Under the pieces are notes generated by a model. It did not search any database. It saw only the letters and a program-made list of their open reading frames with translations, and was not told the origin of the DNA. A DNA stretch of 64,000 nucleotides, taken from the NCBI RefSeq assembly GCF_037911585.1, contig NZ_JBAJNS010000001.1, forward strand, positions 1,611,001-1,675,000, written 5' to 3'. Both the position numbers and the translations under genes were made by a program. Positions 34,544 to 45,354 of the stretch are shown here, piece after piece. Position 1 is the stretch's first letter. Each line of letters opens with the position of its first letter. Origin of the DNA: Streptomyces sp. GSL17-111. Lineage in GTDB: Bacteria > Actinomycetota > Actinomycetes > Streptomycetales > Streptomycetaceae.

Positions 34544-37147
34544 TCAGGTGGTGGGGTGGGTGGTGTGGAGAAGGGTGCTGAGCTGGGTGCGGGAGCGGAT
34601 GCCGAGTTTGCGGTAGATGCGGGTCAGGGAGGCCTCGATCGTCTTGACGCTGAGGAACATGCGGGCGGCGACCTCCTGGTTCGTGGCGCCCTGGCCGACG
34701 AAGGCGGCGATGCGTTCCTCGCTGACGGTGAGGGTGCGCTCGTCGGACTGGGCGAGGTGGCGGCCGGCCTGGTCGATCCAGGGGCGGGCGTCGTGGCGGG
34801 TGAAGAGGGTGAGGGCTGCGGCGACGGCGGAGCGGGCGGGGGCGTAGCGGCGGCGTCGGCGTTCGACGCGGCCGCGCTGGAGGAGGCAGTGGCCCTGTTC
34901 GAGGGGCTGGGCGAGGGCCGCGAAGCGGGTGGCGGCGGCGTCCAGGAGGGCCAGGGCGGTGTCGGCGTCGCCGTGGGCGGCGTGGAGGGCGGCTTCGGCG
35001 CGGTCGAGTTGGGCGGTGACGCCGGGGCTGCGGGGACCGGCGGCCAGCGTGGCACGGGTGGTGCGGAGGAGGTCTTCGGCGTCGGCGAGCTCGCCCAGGG
35101 CGGTGAGGCCGGAGGCCAGGTCGGCGTGCCAGCGGAGGGTGGTGGGGGCGTCCGTGCCCTGGGCGCGTTCGAGGTCCTTCAGGCGGCGGAGGGCGGTGAC
35201 GCCGCCCCGGGTGTCGCCGGTGCGCAGCCGGGCCTGGCCGAGGACGTGCAGGTGGCGTGCGAGGTGGACGGCGTCGTGCTCCTGTTCGGAGGCGAGGACG
35301 CCACGGGCGGCGTAGGCGGCGGCGCGGGCGATGCTGCCGCCGGCGAGTTCGGCGACGGCGGCGCTGTACCAGGCGGGGCCGGGGCTGGAGCCGGTGTGGC
35401 GGGTGAGGCGGACGGCTCGGTCCGCGAAGTCGAGGGCTTCGCGGCAGCGCCCGAGGCGCGCGGAGACCTCGGCGAGGGCGGCCAGGACGGCGACGGTCTC
35501 CTCACCGGTGCCGTGGCTGACGGGCGCGAGCATGGTGAGGAGCGCTTCGCGGGCCTCGGGCAGCCGGTCGTCGGCGGCGGCGAAGCGGGCGGCGAGGAAG
35601 CGGGGCGTCAGGTGCAGCCGTCCGTCGGCGACGGGGTGCGGGAGGCGTCGGGCGTGGTCGAGGTGGGCGCGGGCGTCGCTGCGGCCGGTGCGGTGGGCGA
35701 CGTCCGCCTTGACGGTCAGGGCCAGGGCCTCGGCTGCGGGGTCGGCGGCGGCGCGGGCGTGCCGGACGGCGCGGTCGGCCTCGGACTCGGCCCGCAGGGG
35801 GCGGCCGTCGAGGAGGGCGGCCCAGGCGAGCCGGAGCCGGATCCGGGCGAGGAGGGCGGGGTCGTCGGCGGCGTCGACGAGGGCGGCGGCGAAGGTCTCG
35901 TCCCGGCCGGTGAGGTCCTGTCCGGCGAGGTCGACGAGCGCGAGGCGGACGTGGACGCGGGCGGCGGATGGGGCGGCGGCGTGGAGAACGGCGTCGGCGG
36001 CGCGGTGGACGACGTGGGGGTGGTGGGCCGCCGCGCCGGTGCGGGCGGCGGCGAGGAGGCGGGCGAGACGGTCGGCGGGGTGGGCGGCGGGGGTGCGCTC
36101 GGCGGCCAGGAGGTGGAGTTCGGCGGCGAGGCGGCCGGAGCCCTGGCCCCGGGCGCCTTCGGCGGCGTCGGTGAGGGAGCGGGCGAGGTCGGCGTCGGGG
36201 TCGGTGGTGGCGAGCGCGTGGTGCCGGGCGCGGGCGGCGGTGTCGGTGACGACGGCGGCCAGGCTGATGTGGAGGGCGACGCGGTGGGCGGCGCCGGCGC
36301 GGGCGGCGATGACGTCGGCGGCGGCGGGCGGGGTGAAGCGGATGACCGGGGCGCCGGTGTCGTCGGTGACGACGAGCCCGGCCGTGGTGGCGCGGGCGAT
36401 GTGGTCGTGGGCCGCGGGGCGTCCGCTGCGCTGGAGGAGTTCGACGGTGGGCCGGTCGGTGAGGGCGGCGGCGAGGAGGGTGTCCTGGGCCCCGGCGGGG
36501 AGCGACGCGAGGCCCGTGCCGATCAGGGTGTGCACCTCGGGCGGCAGGGGGAGGGGGTCACCGCCCCGGGGGACGCGCTCGGCGTAGGCGCGGGCCAGGG
36601 CGAGGAGGAGGCGGGGGTTGCCGCCGGAGTCGGCGTGCAACTGGTTGACCAGGCGCAGGGGGAGGCGGAAGGGGTCGAGCAGGTGGGCGGTGTCCTCGGG
36701 GCACAGGGGCGGGACGGGTGTCTCGGCGGTGTCCGGGAGCGGTGGCCAGGGGCCCGCTCCGAGGTCGTGGGAGGGGCCGCGGACGGCGAGGAGGGCGCGG
36801 GCCGAGTCGTCGCGGTCGAGGGTGTGGCGGAGGCGGTCGAGGGCGGCGGCGTCGAGGCGGTGGGCGTCGTCGACGAGGACGAGGGTGGGGCGCCGGTGTC
36901 GGACGGTGGGCCGGTGCTCGGGCGCGGCGGCGGCGCGGTGGTGGACGACGTGCTCGCCGCGTGCGCGGGCGGTGGCGGCGAGGGTGGTGAGCAGGGCGGT
37001 CTTGCCGATGCCGGCGGGTCCGGTGAGCAGGACGCCGGTGCCGGCGGCGAGGTGCGTTTCGGCGGTGCGGAGCAGCGTGGAGCGCCCCGGCGGCGTGGGA
37101 GCGGGCGGGGCGAGGTCATCGGCCGGCGGTGCGGCGTGGTCGTCGAT
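34544..37147 (-). CDS. LAL-type LuxR-family regulator; 5' end unresolved, possible frameshift
   Basis: A large transcription regulator. The N-terminal ATPase has Walker A LLTGPAGIGKTALL (around 37000) and Walker B LVLVDDAHRLDA. A long TPR-like helical region rich in Ala/Leu/Arg follows, then a C-terminal LuxR HTH (EERIAAFVGQGATNQEVAAR, then FLSVKTIEASLTRIYRKLGI). The frame is open back to a TGA at 37199-37201, but no ATG, GTG or TTG occurs in it until 36640, which is already past the ATPase core. Two readings are possible: an ATC start at 37147 behind GGGGGA, or an ATG at 37119 in another frame, restored by one extra base in the CCCC run at 37085-37088 (giving MTSPRPLPRRRGRSTLLR). The coordinate given is the longest plausible one. 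Confidence 0.75.
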   Translation of the reverse strand: MDDHAAPPADDLAPPAPTPPGRSTLLRTAETHLAAGTGVLLTGPAGIGKTALLTTLAATARARGEHVVHHRAAAAPEHRPTVRHRRPTLVLVDDAHRLDAAALDRLRHTLDRDDSARALLAVRGPSHDLGAGPWPPLPDTAETPVPPLCPEDTAHLLDPFRLPLRLVNQLHADSGGNPRLLLALARAYAERVPRGGDPLPLPPEVHTLIGTGLASLPAGAQDTLLAAALTDRPTVELLQRSGRPAAHDHIARATTAGLVVTDDTGAPVIRFTPPAAADVIAARAGAAHRVALHISLAAVVTDTAARARHHALATTDPDADLARSLTDAAEGARGQGSGRLAAELHLLAAERTPAAHPADRLARLLAAARTGAAAHHPHVVHRAADAVLHAAAPSAARVHVRLALVDLAGQDLTGRDETFAAALVDAADDPALLARIRLRLAWAALLDGRPLRAESEADRAVRHARAAADPAAEALALTVKADVAHRTGRSDARAHLDHARRLPHPVADGRLHLTPRFLAARFAAADDRLPEAREALLTMLAPVSHGTGEETVAVLAALAEVSARLGRCREALDFADRAVRLTRHTGSSPGPAWYSAAVAELAGGSIARAAAYAARGVLASEQEHDAVHLARHLHVLGQARLRTGDTRGGVTALRRLKDLERAQGTDAPTTLRWHADLASGLTALGELADAEDLLRTTRATLAAGPRSPGVTAQLDRAEAALHAAHGDADTALALLDAAATRFAALAQPLEQGHCLLQRGRVERRRRRYAPARSAVAAALTLFTRHDARPWIDQAGRHLAQSDERTLTVSEERIAAFVGQGATNQEVAARMFLSVKTIEASLTRIYRKLGIRSRTQLSTLLHTTHPTT

Positions 37148-37251
37148 GGTGTCCCCCGGGCGCGGTCGGACGGTCGCGCCGACCCTAGCGAGGGGCGTTC
37201 AACGCTCTCAATGGCTTGCGCATGACAATTCTTGACGACGGCGGACGGCGG

Positions 37252-37285
37252 CTGCCCGGCCGCGCGGGGGAAGGCGGCCGGGCAG
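37252..37285 (-). terminator. Terminator of the M28 aminopeptidase gene
   Basis: A 12-bp perfect stem (CTGCCCGGCCGC / GCGGCCGGGCAG) with a 10-base loop, beginning 26 bases after the aminopeptidase stop on the minus strand. Confidence 0.7.
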
Positions 37286-37310
37286 CGGGAGGGGCTACGC
37301 ACCCGGCCCG

Positions 37311-39032
<1,722 letters not shown>

Positions 39033-39109
39033 TCAGGGAGAACCCTTGTCGTGTGCGTCGGAGTTGGGACGGAGTCGGGGCGGACTGCGAAAAGTCGGCG
39101 TCCCGGGTC

Positions 39110-39138
39110 TTGACGCGCTTGCTGACGGGCAGTCTCAT
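39110..39138 (+). promoter_or_regulatory. Candidate sigma70-type promoter of the diiron oxygenase gene
   Basis: TTGACG at 39110-39115 and TCTCAT at 39133-39138, separated by 17 bases, about 68 bases before the ATG of the downstream gene. The -35 box is near consensus and the -10 box is weak. It overlaps the region divergent to the aminopeptidase gene. Confidence 0.4.
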
Positions 39139-39205
39139 AAAAGGATCGCCGATGTGACCGCCGGTAACGCATCACCGTGCCCAGATCCCGCAGCGAGGTG
39201 CATCC

Positions 39206-40150
39206 ATGTCCACAGCCTCCGACCTCGGTACCGACCGCACACTGCTGCGCGACGCACTCGGCCGCCTCAAGGACCGCGAGGAGGTCGCGGAACGGCTCCT
39301 GGAGGCGTCCCGCAAGCACTCGTTCGACCCGGACCGGGAGCTGGACTGGGACGCGCCCTTCGAGGAGGGCAAGTGGTTCTGGCCGCCGGAGCTGGTCTCC
39401 CTCTACGACACCCCGCTGTGGCGGCGGATGCCGGAGGAGCAGCGCATGGACCTGGCCCGGCTGGAGGCCGCGTCGCTGGCGTCGCTGGGCATCTGGTTCG
39501 AGATCATCCTCATGCAGCTCCTCGTGCGGCACATCTACGACAAGCCGCTCACCAGCAGCCACGTGCGGTACGCGCTGACGGAGATCGCCGACGAGTGCCG
39601 GCACTCGATGATGTTCGGCCGCCTCATCACCCGGGGCGGGTCGGAGCCGTACCCGGTGAGCCGTACGAACCACAACATGGCGCGGGTGCTCAAGACGGTC
39701 TCCACGACGCCCGGTTCGTTCGCCTGCACGCTGCTGGGCGAGGAGATCCTGGACTGGATGCAGCGGCTGACCTTCCCGGACGAGCGGGTGCAGCCGCTGG
39801 TGCGCGGGGTGACGCGCATCCACGTCGTCGAGGAGGCGCGGCACGTGCGGTACGCGCGGGAGGAGCTGCGCCGCCAGATGGTGACGGCGCCGCGCTGGCA
39901 GCAGACGCTCACCCGGCTCAGCTCCGGCGAGGCGGCCCGCGTCTTCTCGGTCGCGTTCGTCAACCCGCAGGTCTACACGGACGCCGGGCTGGACCGGCGG
40001 GAGGCGGTGGCGCAGGTGCGGGCGAGCGCGCACCGCCGGGAGGTCATGCAGGCGGGTGCCAAGCGGCTGACGGACTTCCTGGACGAGATCGGGGTGCTGC
40101 GCGGCGCGGGCCGTCGGCTGTGGGTGAGCTCGGGCCTGCTGGCCGCGTGA
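39206..40150 (+). CDS. AurF-like diiron oxygenase
   Basis: A 314-residue protein of the AurF/p-aminobenzoate N-oxygenase superfamily (ferritin-like four-helix fold). Iron-binding motifs are visible: EIADECRHSMMF (ExxxH type) in the middle and HVVEEARHVRYAREE (EExxH) further on, with additional Glu ligands in AASLASLGIWFEII. Members oxidise aryl amines or other substrates using O2 in the cytosol. Here the substrate is unknown, and there is no biosynthetic cluster in view. The ATG follows GCGAGGTG. A TetR gene starts 76 bases downstream on the same strand and is the obvious candidate regulator. Confidence 0.86.
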   Translation: MSTASDLGTDRTLLRDALGRLKDREEVAERLLEASRKHSFDPDRELDWDAPFEEGKWFWPPELVSLYDTPLWRRMPEEQRMDLARLEAASLASLGIWFEIILMQLLVRHIYDKPLTSSHVRYALTEIADECRHSMMFGRLITRGGSEPYPVSRTNHNMARVLKTVSTTPGSFACTLLGEEILDWMQRLTFPDERVQPLVRGVTRIHVVEEARHVRYAREELRRQMVTAPRWQQTLTRLSSGEAARVFSVAFVNPQVYTDAGLDRREAVAQVRASAHRREVMQAGAKRLTDFLDEIGVLRGAGRRLWVSSGLLAA

Positions 40151-40226
40151 CGCCCCCCGGGCTCCCGGCGGACCCCTCCCGCCCTCGCCGGGGTCGCCGG
40201 GGCGCCCCCCGGATACCCTGCTGAGC

Positions 40227-40940
40227 ATGACTGCCCCCGCATACCGCCGACTGAGCGTGGACCAGCGGCGGGCCCAGCTCATCTCCACGGCGCTCGGCCT
40301 CTTCGCGCAGCGCCCGCCCGAGGAGATCACCCTGGACGACGTGGCCGCGGCGGCGGGGGTGTCCCGGCCCCTGGTCTACCGCTACTTCCCCGGCGGGAAG
40401 CAGCAGCTGTACGAGGCGGCGCTGCGCAACGCGGCGGACGCGCTGGAGAGCTGCTTCGACGAGCCGCACACCGGCCCGCTCACCGAACGCCTGCTGCGGG
40501 TGCTGGACCGGTACCTGGCCTTCGTCGAGCAGCACGACGCCGGGTTCACCGCGCTCCTGGCGGGCGGCAGCGTCGCGGAGACGACGCGCACGAGCGCGAT
40601 CGTGGACGAGGTCCGCCGGACGGCCGCCGACGTCATCCTCGGCCATCTGGAGATCGCGGAGCCGCGCACGCCGCTGCGGATGGCGGTGCGCACGTGGATC
40701 TCGGCCGTGGAGGCGGCGTCCCTGATCTGGCTGGACGAGGGGAAGGAACCGCCGCGCGAGGAGCTGCGGGACCTGCTGGTGGACCAGTTCGTCGGGCAGC
40801 TGATGGTCGCCGCGAGCCGGGACGAGCAGGTGGCGGGCGTGGTCGAGATGGCCGTGGCGCGGGAGCGGCCGGAGGGCCCGGTGGGTGAGCTGTTCCGCCG
40901 GCTGGTACCCGTGATGGGCGTCGGCGCGGCACTCCTGTGA
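40227..40940 (+). CDS. TetR-family transcriptional regulator
   Basis: A 237-residue regulator with an N-terminal [40 protein letters not shown] and [14 protein letters not shown] (residues about 13-65). The C-terminal ligand-binding part is helical and unclassified. It is on the same strand and close to the AurF-like oxygenase, so control of that gene and itself is likely (inferred from position). The ribosome-binding site is weak; the ATG at 40227 is kept because the HTH begins directly after it. Confidence 0.93.
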   Translation: MTAPAYRRLSVDQRRAQLISTALGLFAQRPPEEITLDDVAAAAGVSRPLVYRYFPGGKQQLYEAALRNAADALESCFDEPHTGPLTERLLRVLDRYLAFVEQHDAGFTALLAGGSVAETTRTSAIVDEVRRTAADVILGHLEIAEPRTPLRMAVRTWISAVEAASLIWLDEGKEPPREELRDLLVDQFVGQLMVAASRDEQVAGVVEMAVARERPEGPVGELFRRLVPVMGVGAALL

Positions 40941-40950
40941 GACTGGCCGC

Positions 40951-41208
40951 GTGAGAAGCGAGAGGACGACGTTCGTGGGCGGGCCGCTGGACGGCCGGGT
41001 GCTGGACGTCCTGCTGGGCCCGACCGGACGGCCGCCGAAGTGGTACGAGGTCCCGGTGCCGGACGCGGCGGGCGGTGCCCCGACCGTCCACGCCTACCGG
41101 CTGGAGGCGGCAGGCTCGGGTCGGCTGGGCCTGCCGCGCGGCTGGCGGTACGTGTACGAGCCGGAGGGACGGCCCCCGCGCGCCTGGCCCTTCCGCCGAC
41201 GGGCCTGA
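40951..41208 (+). CDS. Small protein of unknown function (85 residues)
   Basis: No family recognised. The sequence has [13 protein letters not shown] near the N-terminus, [11 protein letters not shown] in the middle and [10 protein letters not shown] towards the end. This GGPLDG plus YxxxP pattern recurs in small actinomycete proteins, but I know no function. It starts with GTG 10 bases after the TetR stop and is probably co-transcribed. Codon usage is typical of the genome, which supports it being real. Confidence 0.7.
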   Translation: MRSERTTFVGGPLDGRVLDVLLGPTGRPPKWYEVPVPDAAGGAPTVHAYRLEAAGSGRLGLPRGWRYVYEPEGRPPRAWPFRRRA

Positions 41209-41334
41209 GGACGGCGTCCGCACGGAGCGCGGGCCCCGTGGGGGTGATTCCGGGTGGGCCGGTTGCCCTACTCGACGGCGACAATATGACGATCTGACCT
41301 CCGTATCGCCTTGGCTGGACGCGGAGGTGATGTC

Positions 41335-42897
41335 GTGTCAGCCGAACCCCGACGGCGTTCCCAGTGGCGCTCCCGGCGGCGTCCACGGGACCGGGTCGCC
41401 GGGCTGTGCGCCACGACGGCCGCGGTCCTGGCCCTCACCGCACCGCTCGGCCCGCTGACGTCCCCCGCGACCGCCGGACCCGCCCCGCTGGACGCACCCG
41501 GGGACCGGCCCGACCGGCCGCGCGACGACCCGGGCGGCGCACGGGAGGACGGGCCGGAACGCGGGCCGGAGGGCGGGCGCGATACCGCACCGCCGGACCC
41601 GGTGTGGCAGGGGCCGCTGACCGGACCGCCCCGGCACCCGGACGAACCGCCGCGCCGCACCCCCCGCGCCCCCGACGGCCCCGGCACCCTCGGCACTCCC
41701 GCCCCCACGGCTCAGGACGGCAGGCCGCCCGCCGACGCGGCCCCCGGACGCGCCCCCGCCGCCCCGGAACCGCAGCGCGCCCCCGCCGCCCCGCCGCGCT
41801 CCGTCGGGGAGCTGCTCAGCGAGCTGCGCACCCTCTACCGGGACGCCTCGTCGGCGACCGACGACTACAACGCCGCCGAGGAGGCCCTGCGCGAACACCG
41901 CGCGACCGTGGACCGGCTGAACCGGCGGCTCGGGGACGTCCGCGCGGAGCTGGCCGCCGAACGCCGGGCGGCCGGTCGCATGGCCCGCGAGCAGTACCAG
42001 GGCGGCTCCCCCGGTCTCGCCCCGTACCTGCGGCTGCTGCTGGTCGACGACGATCCGCAGGAGGTCTTCCACCGGGGTCACCTGGTGGGCGAGGCCGCCA
42101 AGAGCCAGGCCGGCGTGGTGCGTCGGGTGGTGGCGGCCGAGCAGCGGCTGGAGCGCGCCGCCGAGCGGGCCCGCGAGGCTCTGGCACGGCGCCGGGAGCT
42201 CGCCGAGGAGGAGGCCGAGCACCGCGACGCCGTCCGCGACCGGCTCGACGAGATCGCCGGACTGCTCGCCTCGGTGAGCGACGCCCAGCTCGCCGCCGTC
42301 CGGGAGCTGGAGCGCTCGCAGACGGCGACGGCGCAGCGGGCCCTGCTGGACGACGGGAAGGTCGGCGGCACCCCCGCCACGCCCACCACCCCCACGGCGG
42401 CCGGGGCCGAGGCCGTGCGCTCCGCCCTGGCGCAGGTGGGCAAGCCCTACCGGTGGGGGGCCGAGGGCCCGGAGTCGTTCGACTGCTCGGGCCTGACGTC
42501 GTGGGCCTGGGCCCGCGCGGACCGCGTCGTCCCGCGCACCAGCCAGGAGCAGTGGCGACGGCTGCCCCGCGTCGACCTGGCCGACCTGCGGCCGGGCGAC
42601 CTGGTGGTCTACTTCCCCGAGGCCACGCACGTCGCCCTCTACCTCGGTGACGGGCAGGTGGTGCAGGCGCCGAGGCCGGGGGCGACGGTGAAGGTCTCCC
42701 CGCTGGCCGCCAACCCGCTGCTCGGCGCCGTCCGCCCGGACGCGGACGGGCGGCCGCTGGCCGACTACACCCCGCCGCCGCTCCCGCCGGGCGCGCGCGA
42801 GGGCGCCGACACGGGGTACGGCTCGACGCAGGCCCCCGCGCCGGACCCGGGCGTCCCGCCCGGCACCCCGGCGCCGACGCCCCGTCCGACGCCGTGA
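41335..42897 (+). CDS. Secreted NlpC/P60 peptidoglycan hydrolase
   Basis: A 520-residue exported cell-wall hydrolase. The N-terminus has a twin-Arg-rich start and a hydrophobic stretch (VAGLCATTAAVLALTAPLG) as signal. A long Pro/Gly/Asp-rich disordered region follows (about residues 40-150), then a coiled coil (about 160-340, rich in Ala/Arg/Glu). The C-terminal NlpC/P60 domain has the catalytic Cys in ESFDCSGLTSWAWA (about residue 381) and the His in THVALYLGDGQ (about 431). It should cleave the D-Glu/DAP bond of stem peptides, with the coiled coil acting as autoinhibitory or anchoring part (family knowledge). The GTG at 41335 has GGAGG 7 bases upstream. Confidence 0.92.
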   Translation: MSAEPRRRSQWRSRRRPRDRVAGLCATTAAVLALTAPLGPLTSPATAGPAPLDAPGDRPDRPRDDPGGAREDGPERGPEGGRDTAPPDPVWQGPLTGPPRHPDEPPRRTPRAPDGPGTLGTPAPTAQDGRPPADAAPGRAPAAPEPQRAPAAPPRSVGELLSELRTLYRDASSATDDYNAAEEALREHRATVDRLNRRLGDVRAELAAERRAAGRMAREQYQGGSPGLAPYLRLLLVDDDPQEVFHRGHLVGEAAKSQAGVVRRVVAAEQRLERAAERAREALARRRELAEEEAEHRDAVRDRLDEIAGLLASVSDAQLAAVRELERSQTATAQRALLDDGKVGGTPATPTTPTAAGAEAVRSALAQVGKPYRWGAEGPESFDCSGLTSWAWARADRVVPRTSQEQWRRLPRVDLADLRPGDLVVYFPEATHVALYLGDGQVVQAPRPGATVKVSPLAANPLLGAVRPDADGRPLADYTPPPLPPGAREGADTGYGSTQAPAPDPGVPPGTPAPTPRPTP

Positions 42898-42906
42898 CGC
42901 CGGGCG

Positions 42907-44139
42907 TCAGCCGGTGACGGAGGCCAGGTACGCCTCGGTCTTCGCGGGGTCGTAGAACCACTCCTCGAAATCGGCCGGGTTGTTGAAGCCGTTGGCGAAC
43001 CGGTCGGCGACGGGCTGGAGTTCGCCCGCCGCACCCAGCATGTTCACCACGTGCTCGGGGGGCGGGGCGAGCATGGCGTTCGTCCACTTGGTGACGTGCC
43101 GCGCGGTCTCCCAGTAGCGGTCGAACGTGGCCTGCATCCACGCCTCGTCGAAGGGCCGGTCGCCGTTCTCGAGGATGGCGGCCAGGTAGGCGGCGGCGCA
43201 CTTGGACGCCGAGTTGGAGCCCTGGCCCGTGATCGGGTCGTTGGCGACGACGACGTCGGCCACGCCCAGCACCGCACCGCCGCCGGGCAGCCGGCCGACG
43301 GGCTTGCGCACGGTCGGGGCGTAGCGTCCGGCGAGCGTGCCGCCCGCGTCCGTCAGCTCGACCTTCGTCGCGCGCGCGTACTCCCAGGGCAGGAACTTCT
43401 CCATCAGTTCCAGCGTCGTCGCCAGGTGTTCCGCCGGGTCCTTGATGTCCTGGAAGACGTCGAGCGGGCCGCCGGGGACACCTTCCCAGAAGAGGGTGTC
43501 GCAGCGCCCGGACGTCGTCAGGCAGGGTATGACGAACAACTCGCCGACACCGGGGACGAGGTTGCAGCGCACGCCCTCGGTGTCGGGGTGCTCGGGACGG
43601 GGGCCGAGCCCGTGCACGTAGGCGACGGCCAGGGCGCGCTGCGGGGCGTCGTAGGGGGAGCGTTCGGCGTCCCGGGCGAACATGGAGACCAGTTCGCCCT
43701 TGCCCGCCGCGACGAGTACCAGGTCGTAGGTCCGGGCGAAGAAGTCCAGGTCGGAGACGGCCGCGCCGTGGATGACGAGTTGGCCGCCGCGCTGGGCGAA
43801 CGTCTCCAGCCAGCCGGCCATCTTCAGCCGCTGGTCGACCGACTGGGCGTAGTGGTCCAGGTGGCCGAGCCAGTCGATGGCCTGGGAGCCGTCGGGGGCG
43901 GCGACGGAGACGCCGAGCCCCTGGACGCGGGGCGCCTGGCTCTCCCAGAAGTTGATCTGCGTGTCGCGCTCGTGCTGGAGGGCCTGGTCGAACATGCACT
44001 GGGTGGACATGACCCGGCCGCCCCGGATCTCGTCCGCCGTCCGGTTCGACATGACGGTGACGTCGTACCCTTGCGCCTGCAGGCCCAGCGCGAGCTGGAG
44101 ACCGGCCTGCCCGGCACCCACGATGAGTATTCTGCGCAT
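42907..44139 (-). CDS. StyA-like FAD-dependent monooxygenase
   Basis: A 410-residue flavoprotein related to the styrene monooxygenase oxygenase component. The Rossmann FAD site is ILIVGAGQAGLQLALGL at the N-terminus, followed by GGRVMSTQCMFDQAL. The second FAD segment is VLGVADVVVANDPITGQGSN near residue 300. Two-component enzymes of this type need a flavin reductase (StyB), and none is visible in this window. The ATG start has GGAGAGG 7 bases upstream. It lies 92 bases downstream of cvnD on the same strand and so is probably the fifth gene of the conservon, in the place where some conservons carry a cytochrome P450. The natural substrate is unknown. Confidence 0.88.
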   Translation of the reverse strand: MRRILIVGAGQAGLQLALGLQAQGYDVTVMSNRTADEIRGGRVMSTQCMFDQALQHERDTQINFWESQAPRVQGLGVSVAAPDGSQAIDWLGHLDHYAQSVDQRLKMAGWLETFAQRGGQLVIHGAAVSDLDFFARTYDLVLVAAGKGELVSMFARDAERSPYDAPQRALAVAYVHGLGPRPEHPDTEGVRCNLVPGVGELFVIPCLTTSGRCDTLFWEGVPGGPLDVFQDIKDPAEHLATTLELMEKFLPWEYARATKVELTDAGGTLAGRYAPTVRKPVGRLPGGGAVLGVADVVVANDPITGQGSNSASKCAAAYLAAILENGDRPFDEAWMQATFDRYWETARHVTKWTNAMLAPPPEHVVNMLGAAGELQPVADRFANGFNNPADFEEWFYDPAKTEAYLASVTG

Positions 44140-44231
44140 GTCGAACCTCTCCTTGTAACGGTGACGCGGCCTCGCGCCCCGGACGGGGCCGGTGGTGCCG
44201 GTGGACGTGTGGGGGGCTGCGGAGCGGGCCC

Positions 44232-44960
44232 TCAGACGGGGGTGAGCGCGACCGCGTGGCCGACGAGGGCCATCAGGGCGTCGACGACGCTGTCGGTGCG
44301 CCGCGCGTCGATGACGACGACGGGCACCTGGTCGGGGACGGACAGCGCCTCGCGCACGTCCTCGACGTCGTAGCGCTGCGTCCCCTCGAAGTGGTTGACG
44401 GCCACGACATAGGGGATGCCGCAGCTCTCGAAGTAGTCGAGGGCCGGGAAGCAGTCGTCCAGCCGACGGGTGTCGGCCATGACCACCGCGCCGATGGCGC
44501 CCCGGACGAGGTCGTCCCACATGAACCAGAACCGCTGCTGGCCGGGGGTGCCGAACAGGTACAGCACCAGGTCGGCGTCGAGGGTGATGCGCCCGAAGTC
44601 CATGGCGACGGTGGTCGTCGTCTTCTCGGGGGTGGCGGCGAGGTCGTCGGTCGCCTCGCTGGCCTGCGTCATCACCGCCTCGGTGGTGAGCGGCTCGATC
44701 TCGGAGACCGCGCCGACGAAGGTCGTCTTGCCCACGCCGAAACCACCGGCGACGACGATCTTCGTCGCGATCGGCGCCCGCGAGGTGTCGCTCTGCCAGT
44801 CGTGGAGCGTCTCCGCCGGCTGCACGGGGGCCAGGGGCGCGGGACCGGCCAGGACGTCCGGCCCGGCGGTCGAGGGCCGCTCCGGCGCCGTGGTCGTCGC
44901 GGCGGGCGCGTTCGGTGCGGATGGTGCGTTCGGTGCGGTGTCAGAGTCGGCGTAGTCCAC
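44232..44960 (-). CDS. cvnD: Conservon GTPase-like protein CvnD
   Basis: A 242-residue small ATP/GTP-binding protein. The P-loop is VVAGGFGVGKTTFVGA, the switch-like DxxG equivalent is LYLFGTPGQQRF, and the NKxD-like site reads VAVNHFEG. The N-terminal 65 residues are Pro/Ala/Thr-rich. CvnD proteins work with CvnA-C as a membrane-associated signalling complex compared to eukaryotic G-protein systems (known for the family). The GTG at 44960 overlaps the end of cvnC by 20 bases and gives the usual start just before the linker. Confidence 0.92.
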   Translation of the reverse strand: MDYADSDTAPNAPSAPNAPAATTTAPERPSTAGPDVLAGPAPLAPVQPAETLHDWQSDTSRAPIATKIVVAGGFGVGKTTFVGAVSEIEPLTTEAVMTQASEATDDLAATPEKTTTTVAMDFGRITLDADLVLYLFGTPGQQRFWFMWDDLVRGAIGAVVMADTRRLDDCFPALDYFESCGIPYVVAVNHFEGTQRYDVEDVREALSVPDQVPVVVIDARRTDSVVDALMALVGHAVALTPV

Positions 44961-45354
44961 CCAACACCCTTTCCAGTAGTGCGCGGTCGGGACGTCCGGC
45001 GCTCTCGCGGCCGGTTCCGTAAACACGGATGCGGCCCTGGTCCGCCAGGTCGCTCAGCAGGACCCGCACCACCCCCAGGGGCATGCTCAGCAGGGCGGCG
45101 ATCTCCGCGACCGTGCGCATGCGGCGGCACAGCTCGATGATCGCGCGCATCTCCGGCATCACCCGGTCGCGCAGGCCCTCGCGGCTCAGGCCGGGGAGTT
45201 CGCGCAGCGGCTCGGGCGCCTCGATGGCGGCGACGTACGTCTCGACCAGCAGGACGTGGCCGAAGCGCGTGCGGCCGCCGGTGAGCGAGTAGGGGCGGAC
45301 CCGGGCGGGTTTGCGGTCGGCGCCCCGCACGGGCAGGGCGGGGTGCGCGGTCAC
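44941..45354 (-). CDS. cvnC: Conservon DUF742 protein CvnC
   Basis: A 137-residue DUF742 protein. It shows RPYSLTGGRT near the N-terminus, EMRAIIELCRRMRTVAEIAA in the middle, LSMPLGVVRVLLSDLADQG (a winged-helix-like core) and a short basic tail. In conservons this member bridges the roadblock protein and the GTPase. Its GTG start overlaps the cvnB stop (GTGA) and its 3' end overlaps cvnD. Confidence 0.93.
   Translation of the reverse strand: MTAHPALPVRGADRKPARVRPYSLTGGRTRFGHVLLVETYVAAIEAPEPLRELPGLSREGLRDRVMPEMRAIIELCRRMRTVAEIAALLSMPLGVVRVLLSDLADQGRIRVYGTGRESAGRPDRALLERVLGGLRRL

Noticed and set aside
34508..37225. A 905-residue Gly/Val/Glu-rich open frame on the + strand
   Set aside because: It is the exact in-phase complement of the LAL regulator; its composition is typical of antisense frames in high-GC DNA and it has no domain.
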